Source of the DNA: Fulvia fulva
Lineage: Eukaryota > Ascomycota > Dothideomycetes > Mycosphaerellales > Mycosphaerellaceae
Reading direction: 5' to 3'
DNA: 64,000 nucleotides
NCBI RefSeq assembly: GCF_020509005.1
Contig: NC_063013.1
Coordinates: forward strand, 5,208,001 to 5,272,000
Shown: positions 20,150 through 31,296 of the stretch, one piece after another
Layout: every line of letters starts with the position of its first letter
How positions within the stretch are numbered: the first letter of the stretch is position 1
The notes under the pieces: generated by a model
Told to the model about the DNA's origin: nothing
Database searches by the model: none
What the model saw: only the letters and a program-made list of their open reading frames with translations
Program-made: the position numbers and the translations under genes

Positions 20150-22030
20150 TAGTAGACACCGGTGTCGCGCTATAATAGGAAATTGATAAAGCTTACTAGA
20201 AAGCCTTCGAGCGAGAGAGAAGGTAGTAAGATTGACTTTATAGAACTATTCGAGTTTAAGCTCGAAGAGAACCTAGGCGGCGACCTAGACGAGATGTACC
20301 TATTACTCGACGAGGTAGAGTATGTTCTCGTATCCGAATACTAGAATATTATACTAGACAAACTTACGACCCTCGTATCCTAGTACCCGAAGACTACCTA
20401 CGACTTTGTACTATAGGTAGTAAATATAGCGATTACTAAAGGTAGACAACTCGGTATAATAGAGCGAGCTAATAACCTCTAGAACACCTAGTATACTACG
20501 CTATATACCGAGTATAACCGTATCTATAAGATACTACGAAGCGAGGAGGCTATAATATAGAAGATGGCCGTAGACCTAAAGAGTAAGAAGGATTATAACC
20601 TAGCAAAGTTATAAGAGGTAGAGAAGAAGTATAGGGAGGCTAATAACCTATATAGTAATTTAGCGAGATTTACGAAAAGGAGATAAAGAAGATATAGGAT
20701 GCCAAAGCTAAGAACTAGTCTCTATAGAAGCAGGTTAACGATCTAAAGACTCGACTCTAAGCTACTAAAGACACTATATAGAAGAGAGGTAGGGGCCGCT
20801 CTAGTCGCCGACCCTCCTATTTACCTCCGCGCGAGACTTTACTTAAGTAGCTAATACGTAAGTATCGTAAAGCTACTAGTAGAGGCGGCGGCGGCGGAGG
20901 CGGTAGTAATAATAATAATGACGGTAATAGTAATAACGACTAAGGACGTAATAGAAACCGTCTACGACCTAATAATAATAACGGTCGCGACTCTCGAGCG
21001 CGTAATACCCGTATATAGACTCCCCTAACCGAACTTTTAGAACGCCTCTTTACTATTAACCGTACTCTAATACGCGGTATCGAGGTTAGTAAGGGCGTAC
21101 CTAACCCGAAGTACTTTAAGAACGATAACGACCCTAACTTCGATAGTTAGTATAGTAGCGTGCTTCTTAAGCTAACTATAACTACTTTTCGCTCCGAGGT
21201 AGATGGCCTACGTTTTATATATAGATAGACATAGGGTGACCCTTAGAGAAGTATTAAGCCGAGGATCCCCGTACCTAGACAACAATTATTTAACGAGTTC
21301 AAGACTAGTAAAGAACTACTAGATTAGATAACGCGCTAGTACGGTACCTATAACGAAGGAACTAAGGCTATAGTTAATATCGCTACCTATAAGTAGGAGT
21401 AGGGCGAGACCTTTATTACCTTCTACGCTCGCTACTCGAAGCTACGTACTTAGATAGAGTAGACCGACGAGACTAAGCTAATGCTTTTCCGTAACCGTCT
21501 AAACCGTAAGTACTTTATTAAGACTTTCGGCGATAGGGAAGTAGATAGACGCTTATACGATATATAGGATGTTATTAAGGAATATACGGTATTAGATAAG
21601 AGCTTCTACGAGACCGACCGACTATATCTATAGAAGGAGCGCCTATATAGTAACCCTAATTCGAATAATAACGGCGTATAGGGCGGTAGTAATGCCGTAG
21701 GCGACGTAGCTACTAGTACGACCGCTATAATTGTCTAGCGACTACTACAATACGTAGGTACGAAGAAGAAGGAGGACCTACCGGTTTACTTATAGAACCT
21801 GCCTTTATTAAACCGTAAGTAGCGTAAGGACCTTAAGAAGTAGGGTAAGTACTACCGCTACCGTATAGGCTCGTACGTATTAACAAACCCCGAATGCCCG
21901 ATATATAGTTACGACGGCGACTACCGCCCTCTACGTCTACAAAATAACGCGAACGCTAACCCGAACCTTAGCTCCCTTACTACCGACCTATAGTAATAGG
22001 GAAATGGCACGACCGCTACCTAAGCGTAGT
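20150..22030 (+). pseudogene. RIP-mutated Gypsy 1 gag
   Basis: The plus strand, with TAG/TAA as Gln or Trp, gives a capsid-like protein: KIDFIELFEFKLEENLGG near 20,230, a long charged helical part, then FNEFKTSKELLDQI, YKQEQGETFITFYARYSKL and LFRNRLNRKYF at 21,290-21,510. That pattern is typical of fungal Gypsy capsids. The C-terminal CCHC-like region survives only in part (LTNPECPIYSYDGDYRPL). The only uninterrupted piece is 60 codons at 20162-20344. Confidence 0.6.
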
Positions 22031-25000
22031 AGATAGCGGTTAGTAACCGAACTTTCTAAGACAGAAAGAGTATAAGATTAAGAGATATAGAATATAAGAG
22101 ATAGACTATAGTAAGGAGCTTAAGATATCGATATATATACTAGATAAGCAATAACTAGCTATATACTCTTATATAGTATTACCCGTAATAATATAATATA
22201 AAAAGGCTCGCGGCCTTATAGATTCTACCTCTACCTCCCTCTTTCTTAATTAGAAATTTATACGTAAATATATAACCCCCTTAAACCCTTTAACAAAGAA
22301 CAGACGATTAATACTAGGAGATAGATCGGCTATAGCTCGTTAGATTATATATATAGCCCTTATAGACGTAGTTATCGGCGGTTATTACGAGTAAATACTA
22401 TACTACGTTACCGACCTCGAATACGACATCGTCTTTAGACTACCGTAGCTCTCCGCGTATAACCTAAACATCGTCTAGGAAACTAGTGAGGTAGCGTTTA
22501 GATCTAACTACTACTTCGGTTACTATCTATATAATAAGACATCAATAATAGTACAATCTCTAAACTATATCGGTAGAACCTAGTAAACAAAATATAGACT
22601 AAAGCCCTTTACTAGCGAATTAGTAGGATTTATAGCCGGAGGGGCGGAGCTGAAGATGTCCGCTCTAGAGGTAGATAAAGAGGTAGATTACTAGGAAGTC
22701 TCGTAGCGCGTATAGGAGATATACGCGTACCGGCCTAGGGCCGAGTACTTCTATATTATGCCTACAGGGCGCGGAGAGAACAATAATAACGAGAATAGCC
22801 TTGAACTAAGCGCGATAGTAGCTAATAACCTAGATTAGCTCTTAAATAAGCAGTTCAACTACAATCCTAAAGAGAAGCTCCCGCCTATATACTACGACAT
22901 TATAGATACTTTCTTAGTAAAGGACTACGAGGGACTCCTACCTTACTAACTAGGTATCGACTACGAGATTTATATCAAACCCGGTAGACCTTAAGAACCG
23001 CTATATCAAAAGCTATACGGACTAGCCGAGAAGGAGAATAAAGCCGTTAAGAAATAGTTACTCGAATAGACTTTAGAAGGTAAGGTACGTAAGGCCGGTT
23101 AGAAAACAAGCTAGCTACCGGCACCGGTATTAGTAGTAAGAAAGCCTAGAGGAGGGCTACGAGTATATATTAACTACCGTAGGCTAAACGCTATTACTAT
23201 TAAGAATCGCTAGCCTATTCTATTAATATAGGAAACGCTTAACCGTATATACGGAAAGAAGTACTTTACGAATCTAGATATTATAGTAGCCTTTAACAAG
23301 TTACGTATCGCGGAAGGGTACGAGTAGCTAATAGCTTTCGTAATACGCTACGGTATATACAAATGCCTCGTATTACCGTTCGGCCTCTATAACGGACCCG
23401 TAACCTTTTAGTTATATATTAATAAGGTTCTATAGGAACATCTAGATGACTTTGTATTAGTATATCTAGAAAACGTCCTTATCTTTAGCGACACTCTAGA
23501 GGAATACGTCGAACACGTACGAAAGGTATTAATTAAGCTACGAGATACCGGGCTTACTATTAATATCGATAAGTCCGAGTTCTACTAGGAACGTATAAAA
23601 TATCTAGGCCTTATTATTATACCCTAGGGTATCGAGATAGAACCGGAGAAATTGGAATGTATATAGACCTAGGGAGCACTAACTAATCTTAAGGATGTCT
23701 AAGCCTTCCTAGTATTCGCGAACTTCTACCGTAGGTTTATCGAGGCCTTCTCTCGTATTCCATCCCTATTAACTAACCTAACAAAGTTAGATAGGCCTAG
23801 TAATCATAAGAACCGTAGAATCAACTAGACTAATGATTGCTAGAGGGTATTCGAGGCGTTAAAAGTAGCGTTTAGTAAGGCTAGTATACTAGTATACTAT
23901 ATACCGGGTAGATAGACCGTCGTCGAGACTGACTCCTTAGACTTTATTAATATAGGTATACTCTGATAATACGACGAGTAGGGAGTGTTATATCCTATAG
24001 CTTTCTATTTAAAGAAGCTAAGCCCCTAGGAGTATAATTACGAGATCTATAATAAGGAACTCCTCGCAATTATTAAAGTATTCGAAGAGTAGCGCCCGGA
24101 GCTTACTTACGAAGTAGACGAGGACGGCAATCTAGTCAAAGTGTTTATAGACTACAAGAACCTCGAATATTTTATGACTACGAAGTAGCTAAATTGCCGA
24201 CAAGCGCGATAGGCAGAATTTCTATTACAATTCAACTTCTAGATTATATACCGCCTAGGTGTATAAGGAACGAAGCTAGATAGCCTAACGAGACGTAGCT
24301 AGAACCTTCCGTAGGGGGTAGACGATCCGAGAAATTAGTACTAGTATTAGACATTGCTTCCGCTAGAGCGATTTCTTAATATCGACTCTATACGAGCTAC
24401 TATCGAAGATACGCCTAAAGAAGAAGAGACGACTCCCCTAAATCCTAAAGCAATCGAGTTCATTCTAGAACTAGAACAGGTACTACAAACATAGCTAGTA
24501 CTAGCTTAGGAAGTATAGACTACGAATAAAGCCGAAGTCGAAGCCAAACTCGAGTACTATATAACGACTACTTACGCCCTAGACTAGGAACTTAAGGCAG
24601 TAATTAAGATACTACGGAAAGATAGTACTATCCCTCTACTCTTATAGAAGGCGAAGCTACACCTCACGTACTATAAGGTAGATAATAACATGTTATATAT
24701 ATATAAAACTAGTACGATAGTTAGAGCCTATAGGTACCCGATAACTAGGCCCTACGGACTCGGCTTATTAGAATAAATTATAACGCTCTAGTAGTAGGAT
24801 ATCTAGGACGAGCTCGAACCTATAAACTCGTAGCACGAGAATTCTACTGGCCTAGCTTAGTAAGGATAGTACGTAGATATACCGCGAATTGCCGTATATA
24901 CCGTACGACGAAATCTCTATACCCCTAGCTACCTAGATTATTCTACCTACTTTAAGTACCGGACCGACCTTAGAGGTACATCGCGGTAGACTTCGTAGTC

Positions 25001-25106
25001 GGACTTCCTAATAGCACCCTCGATAGCATAACCTATAACAATATTATAACCGTAGTAGATAGGCTAACGAAGGAAGTCGAGCTAATTCCGATCGGACCGA
25101 TAACTA

Positions 25107-26972
25107 ACGTGCTTTACTACCGAGCGGGCTATACTACTAAGCGGGCCACTTTTACTATAAACTATACTACTTCTATAGATATAGCTATACAACTACTATT
25201 ATAGCGTATATTATCTTTAAACGAGGCCAAACTGACCTTAGCTGTCTAGGCCACGAAACGCGACGCGACAATTACGAATCGACTTACTATAAAGGTATAC
25301 GACGCGTCTCGAACTATACTAGGGTATCGATTGAATAGACGACCTCCTCGGGGTGACTACGAGCCTAATTCGAAGAAGCTTATAGAGCTAGAAGAGAGGG
25401 TAATACTTAAGTATATACTCGAGCTAGATCTTAGAGGTTTCCCGCTATTAAAGGCTAGTATACGAGCAATAGCCGATTTATTACTATAAGAGAAGGGTCT
25501 TAAGCCCGCTAGTCTCAATTGGATAGATAGGTTTATTAGGCGGTATTGTAAGCTAAAGGTTCGTATAATACGTAGATACGATCGTTAGCGAGCCCTAATA
25601 GAAGATCTAGACGTTATCGAGAGGTAGTTCTTGCTTATACGTAATATAAAGGAGAAGTATAGCATCCTTAACTAGGATACCTATAACTTCGACGAGATAG
25701 GGTTTATAATAGGTGTCATTACGTCTTAGAGCGTCGTTACGGGTTTAGAAAGGCGTAGTAGAAAGAGGAAGGTCGTTTAATAGGGTAACAGAGAATAGGT
25801 AATAGTGATTAAGACTATCTATATAGACGGAATAGCGCTCCTACCCTACGTTATCCTTATAGGCAAACAGCACATTAGTACCTAGTACTAAGACGGCAAC
25901 TTAGGTCTAGACTAGACAATCGAGCTAATAGAGAACAGCTAGACTAACAATAAGTTCGGTATACGGTAGCTAGAGCATTTCTAGAAGTATACTATAGCTC
26001 GTACGACTAGGGTATAGAGACTACTTATTATCGATAGCTACGAGAGCTACAACTCGAAGGCATTCTAGAATCTATATAAGGAATACAAGATCTTGGCCCT
26101 ATATATGCTATCGCACGCCTCGTACTTACTCTAGCTATTAGATGTAGGTTGCTATTCGCCTTTAAAGAAGGTATACGGTACTTAGCTCTCGGGCTTAGCA
26201 CGCTAGCGCATTACTTATATCGATAAAGTAGAGTTCCTACGCGCCTTCCGGGCAGCCTATAACGCTATAATTAGACAGGAGAACATCCTATCGAGCTTCA
26301 GAGGCGCTGGTTTAGTTCTATTTAATCTATAGGTAGTAATAGACAAGCTTAATATTAAGCTACGTACGCTAACCCCTCTAGCTCCGGACTCTACCCCTTA
26401 GGAGTCGAAGACACTACGAACTATAAAAGACTTCGACTCTTAATCGATACTAGTAACGAACAAAATGCGTGCCCGGGCAGGTTCATCGCTAAACTCGTTA
26501 TAGGAAGGGGTATATTAGCTTATAAAAGGGAGTAGAGAGATAGCGCATTAGATAGCTCTTATACGAAGCGAGATTAGTGAGCTACGTAAGTCTAACGAGG
26601 CCCTTATATAGCGAAAAGCACGAAAGCGCAAGTATATTTAGTCTAGAGGGTCTCTAACCTTCAATAAGGCGTCGCAATTAATACCTCTAGAGGATACTAG
26701 GAGGCAGGAAGTGAGTAGAGAGTCGCTAGATAGTGTTCGGCTAGTACTAAGGCTACGACGCTATAAGCAATATAGCAAGTCGGGGCATAACGTACGTACC
26801 TATTAAGTAGACTTACTAGATAGCGAAGAATCTAAAGAGGAATTATCCTCCTAGTAACGATTCTATAGGATGTCGTCGTATTAAGATACCGTCGTAATTA
26901 AAGTAGAAGTAGTATAGTTCTTAGTAAAAGTAGCCCGCTCGGTAGTATAGCCCGCTCGGTAGTAAAGTACGT
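25107..26972 (+). mobile_element. Second Fot1-type transposon nested in the Gypsy integrase (1,866 bp)
   Basis: It is flanked by TA at 25105-25106 and 26973-26974. Both ends begin ACGT[G/A]CTTTACTACCGAGCG and continue with a second copy of the CCGAGCGGGCTA word. Once removed, the integrase frame of the host Gypsy element joins again. It is about the same size as the element at 14,402 and also starts with ACGT, but its inverted repeat sequence is different, so it is a separate family. Confidence 0.92.
25250..26890 (+). pseudogene. RIP-mutated pogo/Fot1 transposase (nested copy)
   Basis: With TAG/TAA read as Gln or Trp the plus strand gives a near-complete Fot1-type transposase: a helix-turn-helix part (KKLIELEERVILKYILELDL, ASLNWIDRFIRRY), the first catalytic Asp region (YNFDEIGFIIGVI), the second Asp region (LIIDSYESYNSKAF) and the C-terminal LLQLLDVGCYSPLKKVYG block. 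His to Tyr changes (for example ESYNS for ESH-like) fit C to T mutation. It is inactive. Confidence 0.8.
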
Positions 26973-28277
26973 TATATAGAATACGGTAAGACTTTTCCTT
27001 AAGTATATATTCTCTCGACGCGGATTTCCTAATACTATTACCTTAGACCGCGGTAAATAATAGGTTACTACCTTCTAGAAGAAACTTTGTAAGATAATTC
27101 GTATAAGTCGTAAGCTAAGTTCTTTATACTACCTAGAAACTAATAGATAGTCGGAACGTACTAACTAAGTAATAGAATAGTATCTCCGTATATTTACTAA
27201 CGAGGTATAGAATAACTAGGCAGAATAGCTTTGTCTAGCTTAGTTCGTAATCAATAACTACCTTTCTTAAACTACTAGTATGTCGCTATTCTACGCTACT
27301 TTAGGCTACTACCCTAAGTTTATAGAGCGCGTAGACCTAAGCGGTAGAAAAGAGGGAGGACTAACTACTCTCTAGCGACTAGATACGAGATCGGCTAAAG
27401 CCTTCGTACGCCGGATTTACGACCTTTATAAGCACCTTTAAGAAAATATACGGATGTTATAAGCTCTCTAAGCTAAAGTAGTAAACCGCTACCGAAGTAT
27501 CCCGCTAGACTATAAAGTAGGCGACTAGGTATACCTAAGTACTAAGAACATCCGTACGACTCGACTATCTAAGAAGCTCGATAGAAGATACGCTAGCCCG
27601 TACTAGATTATAGAAGTTATACTAGCTAAGCTCTTATATAAACTAAGATTGTCGGACGCTATAGTAGGACTCGATAACTACTTTTACACCTTGTTACTTA
27701 AGCGAGCGGATCATCCCGACTTCCTACTACTCGAAGGCTAGTATCTAGTACTACTACCGCCGATAACTATCGAGCCCGATACTACCGAAGCCGATATAGT
27801 CGCTAATATAGTCGTAACACCTATATATATATATAAGGTAGAGAAGATCTTGGATATTTATACCCGTAAGTAAGTAGGCAAAGTGAAGAAGGAGTAGAAG
27901 CGTAAAGTAGACACTTAGTATAAGGTGAAATGGCTTAGATATTAGAATAAGGAGGATAGTAAGACCTAGTAACCGGCTAAGAATATACTTAAATACGCGG
28001 CCGCCGCTGTTATAGACTTTCACTATAACCGGCCGGAGTTGTCCACGCCTATAGGCTTCGTAGCTCTATCTAATTAGGTCCCCCTAAGCATTTCTCGAAG
28101 GGAGCCGGTCGCGGATAGGCTAGTTATAGATAGACTAGATATAGATATGTTACTAGACGATGACAAGGCATTAGAGGATGATTGGACTTTCGCACGGTTA
28201 TAGAGTAGCACGGGCAAGTGGCCGCATAAGATAGACAACGCTCAGAGGACTGAGACGCGTTTTGAGAGGGGGGGTAC

Positions 28278-28461
28278 TGTCGCGGGCAGCCCGCGACCCC
28301 TCACTGCAGCTGCGTCGGCCCGGGTGAACCGCGGACCTTCCGCACCGGGTTAGCGCGGCTTGGCTTTACTTTATAACTTCGCCGCGCCTCGCGCTCCTCT
28401 TTCGTAGCTTCGTAGAACAACAACTCTCTCATTCGGACCCTACGGTACGCGCGCCCTTACA
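28278..28461 (+). repeat. 3' LTR of Gypsy 1 (little RIP)
   Basis: It starts tgtcgcgggcagcccgcgac and ends gcgcccttaca, giving the normal TG...CA termini. It keeps CA and TG dinucleotides that are lost in the 5' LTR, and contains a ttataac-type TATA-like word. It marks the right edge of island 1. Confidence 0.95.
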
Positions 28462-31296
28462 GATTTGTTATTGTTATTACGCAATTTGTCGGGATAGTTT
28501 AGCTATTTAGCCAAATTCTTCGTAGCGCGTGTATAATGTTTAGCCCAGACCTCCGTCAGCTATAGTCGGAGGTCTGGTTCCGAGACCAACATGATCAAGG
28601 ATTCAGCCCTGTAGCCAGATTGTATTTGCAGAATGCTACAAGGCTGTAGTTGCTATCGAGCGCCTACTTCACGACTAGCAGCTTTTAGTTGACCACATTG
28701 GGCGCCACTCCGTTGCGAAGGAAGTAACAGCTCAATCGAGGGCAAAGCGCAATTGCTGTCAACCGCGGACCAGCAAAAGAGGTGATCAGCAGCTTTATTC
28801 ATTGTGGTCGCGACGCGCTGCACATCACATGCGACTCGCGGACCCCGCAGCCACTAGCGCCTTTCGCGCAGGCCCGTGCTTTCCACGCCACAAAATTTCT
28901 CAAACCCTACCTTCAACCATCTTCCCTTCTTCCCTCAACAAGCAGAGTGCTCACAGCAGCTGCATGACACGAACCGCGCTCAGCCTCCCCACCACGTCCT
29001 TGCTTAACAAGCACCTTCTGCAATACCATCTTGCGACTCCTACAAGGCTTCGCTGACGGGGCACTGTGGTGGCGATGTGGTAGCCGTGCTGCTCTGCGCT
29101 GACTTGCACATACGACATGCAAGCAATGGGACGGCTCGTGAAGGATGTCAGAGTCAGGTGGCGGCAACACGTATAATGGGATGCTTGTGATGTGGTCGTC
29201 TTCGGACGTCGAACCGCTCTGCCCTGTGCACCACGCCTGCGACGTCCAGATCGACTGTCGCAAAGCTTCGCGCGAATGTATGCGGTCGAGTTGAGCGCCT
29301 ACGCCGGATTTATGCCGTCCACAACAGGTACTGTATACGGGTGTCACTGATGCAGTCTTTTGGCAGCTGTCCCTACGTCCCGTGGCTGAAGAGGGCGTTA
29401 TAGCTTAGCTAGGCTGACGACATCAACTCGATCTGTCATGGCCAACATATGACATACTGATACATCGACATCAGTATCATGTCCTGACCTTTTTCATCAG
29501 TCGTTCGAGTATACTCAAGCGTCTGGAGAAGAGCCGGCTGGGTTGCGGAACACATGCACCATCACAAGCCAGCCTTGGCATGCAGGATGTCTGTGACATT
29601 GCTTTCACGAAGATGTAACAGATGCCCTGATAAAGCAACAGCTATCATTTCCTGACATTTTCCATAGTACTGAAGGTGGAAAAGCACAATCTATCGTCAT
29701 TTGCAACGAGGAGTCTCGGCACAAACCGGGGCTTGTGTTGAAAGCATACCTTGCCACTTCGCTGCTAAGTAAGGAATGACTGCCAAGGCCCAGCATATCC
29801 GTATATTTGCAATATATCTTAGGGTAGTAGCCAGTAGGTCAAACATGTGGCTCGCGAGGATATATCGAACCAAAGTCGTCCCGCAAGCTGCACATCTCCA
29901 GTGCAAAAGGCAATAGAACAACTACCCTTGATCAGATTGCTACCTGGACAGCCTCGGGACCATCTACGCCCTTGGTTACATGACCATCTCGAGTGCCCTG
30001 GCTCCATGTTTCAGCAACCACAAAATGTGCTGTTAGCGGTTGTGAACCTCCAAGAATAAGCGCAGCGGTGTGGAGCTCTATCTGGCATCTGCTAGCTTGT
30101 CGCGAAGGCGTGCGATGCACGCTACACGTTCGATTGTCCGTAACCTGCTACTCCGGCTACGAACGATATTAATACGTAGTAGTAACTACGAGTTCGCCAA
30201 CAGGCACAGCGCGGCTAGTACGTAACACCAAAACTTGATTGCTTAGTCGGGGTACCTTTTGAAAACGGACCAATAAGAGGCGGCGCTAAGGCTAGTTAAA
30301 GGCTGGTAATAGAGCTCTACTCCCTCCTCGCTGACGCCACCACCTACGCTCGAGTGTTCGCAAGCTCACACGTCGCTACAGTGTGGCTAGCGCTCGTCGG
30401 TCGCTACGCTTAATCACTATGGCGCCTTACCACGCCGCCATCCGGCCAAGAACAGTGGTCGAAAAGCCATTATTATGGATCCGTACATACAGTTGATCCG
30501 AGCAGATGCCATAAGCGAGACTTAGTGTACAGAATGGGCTCTTATGCTCTACAGTAAAGTCGGCAAGGTGAGTAGAAGGCATTCCACCACGGATGGTCGT
30601 CGAAATAGCTAGGCGTCGAAGTTGTACATGAGAGGTAATAATAAGTAATGATTGGTACATTATTGAAGCATAAGGATGAAGGCCATATATCGATCTGTAG
30701 AATGTGCTTTTCTTGGCAGCAGAGCCTCAATAGTGCAAAAGGTGCAAAAAGGAACAACCGCCCTTGATCGATTGGCACCCGACGTTGTCGCTGAGGAGGA
30801 ACCGATCACTGGTCACTAGCAAGCAACATCCACAGGCTTTCAGCGAGGCAATCAATTCGCATGACGCTCTACACCTGCGCCAACCCACCAAGGACGGTTG
30901 TCGAGAAGCACCCTGAATCCATCAGATTAAGTTACTTGGTACCCGCCAGTTGACATGTGATGCCGCATCTCGTGATTGAGTCAATGTATGGGCGATAGAG
31001 ACATCCTTAAAGACCATATACTGCCATGCAGTGATTCCATAACACTACCACTACCAATACCGGCCCCAAAGCTACAAGAAGCCAAAACATTCCCCAGCAT
31101 ACTCTACAGTACGCCACAAGCGTCTTGTCAAAGTACTCATCAATTTGTACAAAAGTATAATGTAATCCTGGTGTCCATGCTGACCATTTCTGTGAGCCTA
31201 GCTCGCTCCAATCAACATCTCCATAGTTGCGCCTCACGTATATCGTACACCGGCTGGAAGTCTTCTCGAGATTCTGATGAGTCCAGAGCAGCGGAC
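28462..31296. other. 2.8-kb low-information region, no confident gene
   Basis: Base composition is gene-like and not RIP-mutated, but no open frame shows a recognisable protein. The longest, 28913-29347 minus (144 aa), is low complexity and overlaps a 5'UTR-like plus-strand stretch. Two diverged pairs of short direct repeats occur: around 29,901 and 30,742 (gtgcaaaa...cccttgatc), and 30,434 and 30,877 (about 75% over 32 bp). This suggests relic duplicated sequence. The part near 31,000-31,296 is probably the 3' UTR of the transporter. Confidence 0.4.

Larger units (their letters stand above)
22060..28270 (+). pseudogene. RIP-mutated Gypsy 1 pol: RT, RNase H, integrase, chromodomain
   Basis: The reverse transcriptase is clear at about 23,100-23,640 ([50 protein letters not shown]). 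The active site reads VYLENVLIFSDT, where a working enzyme would need acidic residues. RNase H follows (HEAD-like words around 23,920-24,180). The integrase runs from about 24,640, is split by a transposon at 25,107-26,972, and resumes (TITLDRGKQQVTTFQ, QLCLAQFVINNYLSQTT). Near 27,830-28,020 a chromodomain is readable (KVEKILDIYTRKQVGK, YKVKWLRYQNKEDSKT, AVIDFHYNRPE). Dozens of TAG and TAA codons make it inactive. Confidence 0.75.
19594..28461 (+). mobile_element. Ty3/Gypsy LTR retrotransposon with chromodomain (about 7.0 kb plus nested insert)
   Basis: Two 184-bp LTRs (19594-19777 and 28278-28461) bound gag, reverse transcriptase/RNase H and integrase with a C-terminal chromodomain, all on the plus strand. 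Removing the nested transposon and its TA duplication leaves about 7.0 kb. A G-rich polypurine tract (gagaggggggg) lies directly before the 3' LTR. The chromodomain places it among chromodomain-bearing Gypsy elements, which in other fungi target heterochromatin. I find no matching 5-bp target duplication: ttact precedes and gattt follows. On the left it abuts a LINE, on the right unique DNA. Nearly all of it is RIP-mutated except the last 300 bp or so. Confidence 0.9.

Noticed and set aside
14281..28200. Short open frames inside island 1 (for example 20162-20344 and 27754-28023) as genes
   Set aside because: They are stop-free pieces of RIP-mutated transposon genes, or lie on the opposite strand to them.
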